NCBI GenBank assembly: GCA_933822405.4
Contig: CAKOGP040000001.1
Location: 1,265,647 to 1,329,646 of the forward strand
DNA from: Cylindrotheca closterium
Lineage: Eukaryota; Bacillariophyta; Bacillariophyceae; Bacillariales; Bacillariaceae
Direction of reading: 5' to 3'
DNA length: 64,000 nucleotides
Positions within the stretch are counted from its first letter, which is position 1. Each line of letters begins with the position of its first letter. A model generated the notes under the pieces. The model ran no database searches and was not told the DNA's origin. It saw only the letters and a list, made by a program, of their open reading frames with translations. Shown piece after piece: positions 20,641 to 29,219 of the stretch. Both the position numbers and the translations under genes were made by a program.

Positions 20641-22548
20641 TTATGAAAGGAATGAATCACCAAAATATTCCTCCATATCATCAAGACGAAGACCCAAACC
20701 GGAGAAGTCACTCTTTACTTCGTTCCACCTGTTCCCACGGCTCTCCATCTTGTCTGCCAACTTAGCTCTTCTTAGGATTTCCTCTCCATCCCATGTTGCC
20801 TCGGCATCCGCTGCAAAGCAACCGTACAATCCGTGCGGGATGCCAACACCAAGAGGTATGCGGCCAACAGGACCAGCCGAGATATCTGTAGACTGAAGGA
20901 TGACCATTTCGCTTTGTTCCGTCTTTCCGTTAAATAAGACAGTCAAGATGTACCCGTCATCGTCTGATGCTGCATTTTCCTTTGGTGCAAACATTGGTTC
21001 ACCGCAAAATTCAAATCCCTCTGGCATCCATGAATCCATAGTCTTGGTAACTGGGTCAAATCTTGCAACACCTTGGGGTGGTGATACTTCATTTCCCATA
21101 GCTCCAATGGCCATGTAAATTGGACCGTGCGGCAGGGTACTTTGCTTTGGATTTACTACACCAAAGAAACACTGGGTATCGGTCAACATTTCTTTCGAGA
21201 CAGAGTTGGATCTCAGGTCGACAGTATATCTCCACAAGGATCTCTTGGCTGCAGTGTTGACGTATTCTTCGCGAGTTGTGGCAAATGGCCATTGTGTTCC
21301 CTTGGTGCTAGATGTTTTGTGACTTCCATCCATACGAATGGCATCGAAAGTAATAGAGTCGCCATCTTCGTAGGCATTGATCAGTTGCATTTCGGCTTCT
21401 ACAACTCCATCGAAAGGGATCGATATGCTCTTGGCTTCCTTTCCACTTCCAATTCTTGGGACCAGATGAAGGGTAGCTGGAGCCTTTTCCACAGTAAGGA
21501 CCTTGCCTGGCTCCTTGACCAACAAGAATTGCATGGCAGCCGACACTTGTGGTTGGACAAACAGGGAGTAGTTTTCGGTCGCGGCCATGTCGGAAATCAT
21601 TGCAAAACCTGGAAAATTCTGAGAAGTCTTTCCCTCTTCCTGTTCAATGAGTCGGAAGGAATCGTCGAATTCATATACGGTGACCTCAGAACTCTTGGCA
21701 TCTTGTCTGACTCCATACAATAGGGCACGGTTCTTAACTGGATCAATAATCATTTTGGACCCCATAGGATCCGCTTCCTTTAGAACGCCACCCAGTTGAG
21801 ACCTACCTTCTGTGGAAAGCGCCAAACCATCCAACTTGAAAGGTTGTCCACCTTCCCACATGGACAGTAACCTCTTTCCCCAAAAGATTGTGCGCGTATT
21901 CGAGGTGTTCTTTCGAAGCTTGTTCAGACCTGGCAAGAGGTGATGCCGAAACAGTGGAGTGTGCAAGTCATTTCCGATACCTTCCCCGATATTTGGACCC
22001 AGTTCTCTGGTGGAATCCATAGCCTTGTAAAGCCGTTGGCCCTTTCGTCGTTCGTTGGTGAATGCAACGGTTCGAACGTATCGGTATCGAGCCGTCGCTG
22101 TTTCCCCATTGCCCTGGAATGTAACTCCGAGTACACCGCCATCAGCATCGAATGGATGTTGAACCATTCTCTTTGGGTTTTGTCCATCGGGAATTGGTGG
22201 TCCATCTCGCGGTTGGATAATCGAGGTTTTGGGAGGAGCAATGGATCCGGCACTAAACATGGCAGGTCCAGCACGGTAGTAGGTTCCTTTCAAATCGCTA
22301 GGTATCTTTCCTCCAGGCAGAGCGGTGCACTCGGCAGCAGGCACCTCAGTGAAGACGGTCTTGTATCCCTTCGAATAAGCTTCGAAATCAACGTCAAAGG
22401 GCGCATCCCCTTGGGTTGTACTCTGGACTCCAACATCTGCTGTGGAAGCCGATAGCGTTCTAGTTTCGAATTTGTAGCAGTTATTTGTGACAAAGGCACT
22501 AGCACATTGCAGCGCCGCAAGTGACAGGAAAAGCTGTCGGAAAATCAT
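20641..22548 (-). CDS. Plastid carotenoid-oxygenase-like protein lacking all iron ligands
   Basis: A 635-residue protein from the ATG at 22548, chosen because it opens a signal peptide ending in the diatom plastid motif CASAFV (residues 15-20); the frame extends upstream to 22662. The fold matches RPE65/CCD beta-propellers: IPSDLKGTYYRAGP, HPFDADGGV, LLSMWEGGQPF, ENYSLFVQP, INAYEDGDS and a final IPHGLYGCF. The four histidines that bind Fe(II) in active cleavage enzymes are replaced by Lys265, Ser319, Gln388 and Tyr575 by alignment of the surrounding motifs. It is thus unlikely to be a normal dioxygenase. A role in plastid carotenoid binding or non-oxidative chemistry is only a suggestion. It shares a 277-bp divergent promoter region with the SUI1 gene. 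Confidence 0.85.
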   Translation of the reverse strand: MIFRQLFLSLAALQCASAFVTNNCYKFETRTLSASTADVGVQSTTQGDAPFDVDFEAYSKGYKTVFTEVPAAECTALPGGKIPSDLKGTYYRAGPAMFSAGSIAPPKTSIIQPRDGPPIPDGQNPKRMVQHPFDADGGVLGVTFQGNGETATARYRYVRTVAFTNERRKGQRLYKAMDSTRELGPNIGEGIGNDLHTPLFRHHLLPGLNKLRKNTSNTRTIFWGKRLLSMWEGGQPFKLDGLALSTEGRSQLGGVLKEADPMGSKMIIDPVKNRALLYGVRQDAKSSEVTVYEFDDSFRLIEQEEGKTSQNFPGFAMISDMAATENYSLFVQPQVSAAMQFLLVKEPGKVLTVEKAPATLHLVPRIGSGKEAKSISIPFDGVVEAEMQLINAYEDGDSITFDAIRMDGSHKTSSTKGTQWPFATTREEYVNTAAKRSLWRYTVDLRSNSVSKEMLTDTQCFFGVVNPKQSTLPHGPIYMAIGAMGNEVSPPQGVARFDPVTKTMDSWMPEGFEFCGEPMFAPKENAASDDDGYILTVLFNGKTEQSEMVILQSTDISAGPVGRIPLGVGIPHGLYGCFAADAEATWDGEEILRRAKLADKMESRGNRWNEVKSDFSGLGLRLDDMEEYFGDSFLS

Positions 22549-22825
22549 ACTGGTGCTGTGGTGTTTGTTCTTAGCTAAAAGGCACTCCAAAAGGTCTTCA
22601 AACCAGCGAAGATGTTCCAAATAAGCAGAAGGAGAATGAATCATTCTGTTGATCGTCATCATCCATCAACCGTCATTCAAAGAAGAGGCTGGATGGAGGA
22701 CAGACCAGACATTCGTGACCCACTGACGTTCTCAGTTCCGACCAGTCACTAGTGTGTAAAAATTGAGTGACGACCACCTCAACCACACACTAACACCACA
22801 GAACATCCAATGGAGAAGCCGTAGA
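22549..22825. promoter_or_regulatory. Divergent promoter between two plastid-protein genes
   Basis: The region lies between the likely starts at 22548 (minus) and 22826 (plus). Both products carry plastid-type presequences, so co-regulation is possible. No known site is recognised. Confidence 0.4.
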
Positions 22826-23404
22826 ATGTCCCCGATTGCAAGACTATACTGTTCAATTGCTCTACTCCTGTGCTCCTGCTCGTTTGTGTACGCATTTCTT
22901 CCGCAGCCAAATGTCAGACACCACCAAGGCAGCGTCATTCCGCTTTATGATGCCAACAACAACAACAAGGAATGGGCGTCGATCTCTTCGGATGGCAACA
23001 TGAATGTCAAACGGCCCACTGGCAGCTTGGGAAAGCCAAAGAAGAACAAAAAGAAACAGATCTCGGAGGAAACCAAGACTTTATCCAAAAAAGAACGTCA
23101 ACGAACTGGAAATGGAAAAGTTGATAGTGGAGCAGGAGTAAATGCCACCACTTTGCATCCGTCTCAGCAGGGGGTTCAAGTCGTTCGAGGAAACCGAGGC
23201 AACAAAACTGTGACAATCGTTCAAGGAATGAATGCTACCGCGATTGATGACAAGAAAAAAATCCTAAAAACTCTAAAAGGCAAGCTGGGCGTTGGTGGTA
23301 CTTTGGTAGACGGAGTTTTAGAAATACAAGGGACGCATACTGAGAAAGTGGTGGAACTTTTGAAAGGAATGGGGTATGCCAAGGCAAGGAAAGTAGGAAA
23401 ATAG
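22826..23404 (+). CDS. SUI1/eIF1-domain protein with plastid presequence
   Basis: A 192-residue protein. Its last 75 residues form a SUI1 domain: VVRGNRGNKTVTIVQGM, KKILKTLKGKLGVGGTL and IQGTHTEKVVELLKGMGY, matching eIF1 and its bacterial homologue YciH. The domain binds the small ribosomal subunit and checks start-codon choice. The N-terminus from the ATG at 22826 is a signal peptide (LYCSIALLLCSCSFVYA) followed by FLPQPNVRH, which fits bipartite diatom plastid import. An in-frame ATG at 22763 lies upstream but would put 21 residues before the signal peptide. A plastid ribosome role, in place of the cytosolic one, is inferred from targeting. Confidence 0.85.
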   Translation: MSPIARLYCSIALLLCSCSFVYAFLPQPNVRHHQGSVIPLYDANNNNKEWASISSDGNMNVKRPTGSLGKPKKNKKKQISEETKTLSKKERQRTGNGKVDSGAGVNATTLHPSQQGVQVVRGNRGNKTVTIVQGMNATAIDDKKKILKTLKGKLGVGGTLVDGVLEIQGTHTEKVVELLKGMGYAKARKVGK

Positions 23405-23657
23405 ATATAATGATTCACACTTGAGCCATTTGTGAAAATGAATCAAACCGTGTCAATGGTACATCACGTCAACTCATCACGATCACGGCATCATCAATAC
23501 TCGTTCATTGAATTTTTAAAACAACTCCTTTTTTTGACTAGTCCGACTAACTGGAACTTTGTCACTACTGTCGTCATTCTTCGATACCCATACCGACGTG
23601 TATATCCATCCATCAGTAATCCCTCCCTTGCATTCCAATGAGATCAACAGACTTGCC

Positions 23658-24111
23658 ATGACTACTACTGATGAAAATACTCCAATGTCACAACGAATGC
23701 GGTGGGCGACGTTCAATGTTGACGACGACCAGGTTGTGAATCCAAACGTAGCATTGGTGATGGGTTGTGGGCCTCTTTTTGCGGAGGCATTATCTTTGTT
23801 CTGGCCAATATATTGGGAACTGGAGACCCTTATTGAGAAACATAAGGATGACTCTCGACTAGGCGCCATTTTTCCGCTTCTCCCAATCTTGAAGAGAAAA
23901 GCATGATTTGAAAAAGATATTGTGTTACCATGCTCGATTACGAAAGGAAGTTGGCCTCCTGGAGGACCGGCGGATCATCTGCACCGACGACGGCGGAAAA
24001 GAAATCTTGTCGCCACCAGAACTGCAGTCTTACATTGATCATCTTCGCAAACTGTCCGAGGAACAACCGATTCTTTTGATTCCGTATATCTACGGCATGT
24101 ATGACCAATAA
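23658..24111 (+). pseudogene. Broken heme-oxygenase-like copy
   Basis: A decayed partial copy of the gene at 26421. From the ATG at 23658 it matches MTTTDENTPMSQRMR onward through ALSLFWPIYWELETLIEKHKDDSRLGAI, then meets a TGA at 23903-23905. The FEKD and LSPPELQSYIDHLRKLSEEQPILL blocks continue in another frame, which stops right after PYIYGMYDQ, where the intact copy has its Gly-rich catalytic helix. The heme-ligand His of the intact copy (DVHETSD) is also changed to DVDDDQV here. The stop, the shift and the lost ligand mark it as non-functional. Confidence 0.8.
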
Positions 24112-24114
24112 TGC

Positions 24115-24636
24115 AAGGAGAATCAGTATGATCAAGCAAGCTGAACACAAAAAAGCATTGGTCGAGATTCAACACTACCATGTGCGCGAATATAATTGCC
24201 TTGCAAGAGAAGATTGACGAAATGGAAAAAACACAAGTTGAAATTGCGGTGGAATTTGGAAGAATGTCAGGTCGCATTGGACACCGCCAAGGAGATGGAT
24301 CGATTGGAGACGGAGCGGGCAGCCGAACAAGCTGTGGAGCGATTTGACGATGACAGTAAGGACGTGACAATACCAGAGACAATACCAGTCGATAGCGGTG
24401 GTGTGACATCACTAGTAATTGATAAAAATGAGGATGAAAAAGCTGGTGGTGACATTAAGAATGTCCATATGCAAGCCACCACCAAGAAGGAGGATGATAA
24501 AAACATTTCTGCTGGAGGCCCAGAAACAAGGATACAGACTAAAGACATGCTACTTGGCGAGGATGTATTGGCCTCGAGAGTAGCAATTGTAGACGAAGAG
24601 CTCGGAGAGATTCGGTTGCTAAATAATGATCGATGA
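24115..24636 (+). pseudogene. Coiled-coil frame fragments, probably decayed
   Basis: Three overlapping frame pieces together read like a charged coiled coil: MIKQAEHKKALVEIQHYHV, then ALQEKIDEMEKTQVEIAVEF, then QVALDTAKEMDRLETERAAEQ, and a 100-residue acidic tail ending GEIRLLNNDR. They are joined only by frame shifts near 24200 and 24266, with no plausible splice sites. It could be the decayed 3' end of the heme-oxygenase-like copy or a separate dead gene. I do not recognise a family. Confidence 0.35.
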
Positions 24637-24947
24637 AAAAGCATATGCTGCTTCGTCTGAATAGGTGCATGGTTCATACTATGACACCATGCACCATGCC
24701 AATCCACGAGAAAGCACACCGGGAATAAATTACTACGCTAGTGCGGATATGCATCCATTCGTATTATTTATAGTATACCGCAGACTTTGAAAATCATTCA
24801 CTATTATTTAAGGTTGCCACTCGTCCAACTATGACTGTTCACTCTGTGTGTGCCTATTGTTGTTGCGAATGGTCGGAACACAAAACATATAGTGCACGTT
24901 TGTCAAGATGAGGAGACTAGATTATCTTCTTAGCGCGGGAAGCCTCA

Positions 24948-25349
24948 TCATAGGATGGTAGTATACGTTGGACTGCGAGGTGCTGGAAAAGTGTCGCTGC
25001 AAGTAAAGATTGCCTCTCCAATCGTCTCTGGCCAAGTGCAGAATCTGTAGGAATCATATATATACACACAATGCAATGCAATGCAAACCAACAATTATGA
25101 GAATAGTACCAAGGCATTCCGTCTGCACTCACAATGACAAACAAAAGGGGCTACTATGGATAATAAGACTTACCTCGCCAAAAACCTAGTACATTCCCTG
25201 ATGAGATCTCCCAGTCCACCAGGAATTCCTGCAAAAGGTTGCAGGAAAACGTAGAACGCATAGAGGAACAGGGCCAATGGCCAAGCGATGAATACCAAAA
25301 GGGCAATCCAGACCAAAGTCAAAAGCATGTTTTTAATTTTAACTTCCAT
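24948..25349 (-). CDS. Small membrane protein, two exons, unknown function
   Basis: A 90-residue gene model with exons 25349-25174 and 25044-24948 and a 129-bp intron (GTAAGT donor, CCTACAG acceptor, phase 2). The product starts MEVKIKNMLLTLVWIALLVF, a strong membrane helix that continues through AWPLALFLYAFYVFLQPF, followed by the GIPGGLGDLIRECTRFLARF amphipathic stretch and a polar tail. The Trp-Pro and Gln-Pro-Phe spacing is reminiscent of small conserved eukaryotic membrane proteins, but I cannot name the family. Support is the clean splice pair and conserved-looking composition; no homologue was checked. Confidence 0.6.
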
Positions 25350-26420
25350 TTTGGGAGGTACAGAAGGAAATAATAATATAAAATTAGGAGATGATTATTA
25401 TTTTTTGGCCTCAACTTATTCTGCGAAAAAGATCGTCGTCGTCGATCAAACAGAAACGGCGAATAACGCTGTGTCCGACGATATTATCCGCATGCAAAGG
25501 TCCGAAAGGCCGTTTGCAAAAACTTCGCGACAAATCGAAAGCCCATCACAGCGTATGTCAGATGGTTCACCAATGCATCATAATACTGGTAGTGACACAA
25601 CAATATTGAAATAATTATGTACTATTGTTGGTATACAACATATCATGCCATAGCAATCCACTTCCACGAGCAAGAAACGTAAAGCACAACCAGAAGAAAT
25701 CATTCAGCTTGGCGACGAGGATGAGGATAGCCTCATTTTGGACTAGCCTATGCTATGCCGACGTTACCCACCCGAGTTTCACAATCACCACCACAAGCAT
25801 CGGCACGTTGCGATTTTCCTACTCGTCCTCCAGCACAACCACAACCACAACCACAACCAGGACGAGACACTGGAGTCAATCGGAGGATTGATAAATGAAA
25901 AAAAAGAAGCATTCATTGCTATACTGTATGAAATATTTCCAAATATAAGGAGTAGTATACTAATTGCTGGGCACCATTCAGGTACCAATTTCTGGAGCAG
26001 TCGTCTTTTGGTCTTCCCACCAGCAATAGGTATCGAAGGTTTAGTAGCGAGACAACTTCCAAATGTCATTTGATGATTGCATGCCACAATTTGATGGATA
26101 TTCGGAATGGCAATCGAAATCGATATCATTATTGTTTTTGCTCCCATTTTGAAATTCAAACAGATGCACAATATTCTGTCATCCTTCCAACATTGGTGTC
26201 GTACTAGCAGATATGACTAAATCCTAATGCAATGCAAATGTAGATGAATGAGAAATAGTGAGCTAGTTTATCCTATTGTCTGCAGTGAAGGATTTCGAGG
26301 AAATCAATCTATCGACGTGTCAGTCTGTTCGTCGTACGTGTATCTGGGTAGACCTCGCACAACAATTGACATTGACCCCTACAGTTGTACCAATCTTGCA
26401 ATCAGACCAACAAAACTACC
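25350..26420. other. Intergenic region upstream of the heme-oxygenase-like gene
   Basis: No convincing gene. A short stretch at about 25670-25745 can be read as KKRKAQPEEIIQLGDEDEDS before a stop, and a CAACCA repeat near 25830-25860 gives a Gln-Pro run in another frame. These may be remnants of a dead gene. The promoter of the gene at 26421 should lie at the right end. Confidence 0.45.
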
Positions 26421-27227
26421 ATGAGTGCTACCAATGAAACTACTCCAATAACAGAACGAATGCGAAAGGCAACGCATGATGTTCATGAAACTAGCGACAA
26501 ACTTGTGAATCTAAAGTTGGCGATGGTCATCACTTCGAAGCCACTCTATGCGGAGGCCATTTCTTTGTTCTGGCCAATCTATCGGGAACTGGAGACCCTC
26601 ATTGAAAAACATAAGGATGACTCTCGATTAAGCGCTATTTATCCGCTCCTCCCTATCTTGCAGAGAGCAGCACTGTTTGAAAAAGACATGATCTCCTTGC
26701 TGGAAAACGATGAGAAGGCAGCTGAGCTTCTAAAGGCACGGCGGATTCGCACCGACGAAAATGGAAAAGAGACCTTCTCACCACCAGAACTGCAGACTTA
26801 TATTAATCATCTCCGCAAACTGTCCGAGGAACAACCGATTCTTTTGATTCCGTACATCTACTCCATGTATGGTGCCATTATGGCGGGTGGAACTGCCATT
26901 AAGCGCATGGTGAAGCGTGCATTTTCACTCAAGACAGATGGAGGTGTCGAAATGTTTGGAATCCCTTTAGAGGGGTCCGACTACAAGAATGTCAAGGAAT
27001 TCCGGAATGACATGAAATCCAAATTGGAGGATGAAATGGAATTGACAGCAGAAGAAGAGGTCCTTATCCTCGAGGAAGCTCCAAAAGTATTCATACGGAA
27101 CAATGCATTGGTAGCAACAGCGACAGATACCGAAGTCTTTTTGAATGCATGGAAAAAGTGCCGTGGTTATGCTGGGATTGCGGTCGCAATATCAATTGGT
27201 ATCGTTTTGGCAGTATACTACAAATGA
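26421..27227 (+). CDS. Heme-oxygenase-like protein, membrane-anchored
   Basis: A 268-residue protein from the ATG at 26421. The order of blocks follows heme oxygenase: the RKATHDVHE start with the proximal heme ligand at His22, ISLFWPIYRELE, a central helical block, IPYIYSMYGAIMAGG at 144-157, and a C-terminal membrane helix (AGIAVAISIGIVLAV) ending YYK as in HO-1/HO-2. In human HO-1 the matching Gly helix has Arg136 and Asp140, needed for oxygen activation; here they read Met149 and Ile153. Hence heme binding is plausible but biliverdin formation is uncertain. A broken relative lies 2.3 kb upstream, pointing to local duplication. Confidence 0.75.
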   Translation: MSATNETTPITERMRKATHDVHETSDKLVNLKLAMVITSKPLYAEAISLFWPIYRELETLIEKHKDDSRLSAIYPLLPILQRAALFEKDMISLLENDEKAAELLKARRIRTDENGKETFSPPELQTYINHLRKLSEEQPILLIPYIYSMYGAIMAGGTAIKRMVKRAFSLKTDGGVEMFGIPLEGSDYKNVKEFRNDMKSKLEDEMELTAEEEVLILEEAPKVFIRNNALVATATDTEVFLNAWKKCRGYAGIAVAISIGIVLAVYYK

Positions 27228-27489
27228 CGATTGGCAAAAGAATTTGTAGCTCCGAAAATGAGGTGAATTCATAACATAGAATAGAGTCAATGGATGAACA
27301 ATTGACGTGAACCATAAATTGTGATATATTCCTAACATTGTTGTATCTGCTTACTGATAAGCAGCCATTTCAATCCGTTCATGAATGCCTGTCACTCTAG
27401 AGCATGCAGAAATGCATCGAGATCTCTTGACTGCTCTCTAGTTAGTACATGACTTCCCTCGTTTTCATCTTATGTGTTTCTTGGATCCC

Positions 27490-27825
27490 TCACCCACCAA
27501 AGAATATTTCAAAGAGGATTGTTATTGAATTCGCAGCAATGACAGGCATCTTCAGATATTGCACCGCATGAAGTATCCCCACTGCTTGTGTTCTCAGAGG
27601 ACTACCTCCACCCATGACTGTAATGTCATCCAATCCGTGTTTTGCAAGAAAACGTTTTCGATTCAAAATTAGTACTGAATTGAGAAGGAGGAGACCGACC
27701 TGTCAACAAAAATGAAAACAGAGAAACATGAATTCACGAAAGGGTACTGTTGCACGAAGGGATGAATCAAGGAAGTGTTGCAATAATATGCTTACCTTGA
27801 AAAGGTTCCACAGAGAAAATCCCAT
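27490..27825 (-). CDS. Yos1/IER3IP1-like ER-Golgi transport protein
   Basis: A 79-residue two-exon gene: 27825-27796 (only 30 bases, MGFSLWNLFK) and 27699-27490, with a 96-bp GTAAGC-CAG intron at phase 0. The product has two hydrophobic segments: WNLFKVGLLLLNSVLILN at the start and VIAANSITILFEIFF at the end. Between them lie KRFLAKHG, a Gly-rich loop, QAVGILHAVQYLKMPVIAANS. This is the pattern of Yos1/IER3IP1, which acts with Yip1-Yif1 in COPII vesicle transport. The family is about 80 residues long, as here. Confidence 0.85.
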
Positions 27826-28014
27826 TTGAAACAATCTATTATTTCGTAGATGAAGGACGTAGTTGTTTCAACAGAGCTATGGAGGTCTTTGCTAGAGGCA
27901 ACAATAAGCCAGAGTTGTGTTGTTGTCTACTGTAGTGTGTGTGGTCGCAGTGGTCGGACGCTTTTCGAGACTAAATAATCTCCATGTAATTAGTGCACAT
28001 TGTGCAGGACACAA

Positions 28015-29111
28015 CTAGTTCCACGCTAGATTAGAGCGATCCGTCCAATATGTCTCTGAATCCATCAAACAATCCTTCATAATGGCCTCTAGTAGTGCTG
28101 GATCCGATTTGAGAGTTTCGCACACCTCGTTGGCTTTCAAGTTCGATTCGAGTTGTTCAGGGGTTACAGCACCTGACAAGACTCGTGGATGAAATGGTTG
28201 TGCCAAGATACATCCCAAAGCTAGGCTGTCTGGAGCGCAGTCAAGCATTTTCGCATATACTTCAACACGATCATGTCGGAGCGTACGGCCATTCGCCAGA
28301 CCTTCTTTGATGATGATATCCATTCCGGCATTGTAAGCTTCCAACAACGCTGGACCAGGACGTTGCTCCAGAAGGTTGTAGGTACATTGAACAGAATCAA
28401 ACAGCTTTTTGCCGTTCACTTCAATCTCCATCGCCCGTCGTAAAATCTGATCCTGTTTGGGTGATGAAACCGACAATCCAATTTTCCATCCTCGCATTTC
28501 GCGGCATTCGTGCAGCGCCTTGTGAATATCAACATTGTCCATGACTCCAGATTCAAAGGTAGCCGAGTGGATTTGATACAAGTTTACATAGTCACCAATC
28601 AGCTCATCAGTCTCTTCCAATTGCTTCAAAAAGTTGGCCACAGAGTGATCCTTCACCTCATGAGGCGCTCCTTTTTCCAAACTGACTTGCCAATCTGCCA
28701 CATAGGTGTAGCCCCATTTTGAGCTCACATAAACTTTTTCAGGACTGATTTTGTTGCTCTTGAGGTACTCGCCAACAAATTTCTCACTTAATCCATATGA
28801 TCTCGCACAGTCAATCCAAGGTATCTCCTTCTTCTCAAACAAAGTGTCCAAGACCAAGTTTGCTTGACTTTGCATCGTTTCGATATCACGGCCCTCTTTT
28901 CCAAAGGTTGAATCCCGTCCAAGATTGATGTAGCCGGGGCGGCCTTTGATTGGTGAGGTGAAATATTCAGAATTGAGGTAGAGAATTCATTTTGATGTTA
29001 GAAATGTCTCCAAACAATCGATCACACTCCATCATATTTGTTCGAGACTAACGTACCTAATGCCGCCATTCCAAGGCCAAGTCGTGGTAGTGCTACCTGT
29101 GGTACCTTCAT
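28015..29111 (-). CDS. Aldo-keto reductase
   Basis: A 327-residue NAD(P)H-dependent oxidoreductase in two exons, 29111-29057 and 28943-28015, with a 113-bp intron at phase 1. The first exon supplies MKVPQVALPRLGLGMAALG, the first strand of the barrel. The catalytic tetrad is seen in WIDCARSYG (Asp and Tyr), VSSKWG (Lys) and YQIHSA (His). Later blocks GLSVSSPKQ and PFHPRVLSGAVTPEQLESNL fit the cofactor-binding C-terminal half. The subfamily looks closest to the L-galactose/D-threo-aldose dehydrogenase group by length and tetrad spacing, but the substrate is open. Confidence 0.88.
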
Positions 29112-29219
29112 CTAGTGTTATCCTTTATTTTCAACTACGATGAATATTATTTCTCAAGCTCTTGTGCATGGATCTAATCAAGCATGTTCATTATTGTTGT
29201 TCATTTATAAATAATAAAT

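Noticed and set aside
25785..26171. Minus-strand 128-codon frame
   Set aside because: Low-complexity Trp-Leu runs are the shadow of a CAACCA repeat; no family features.
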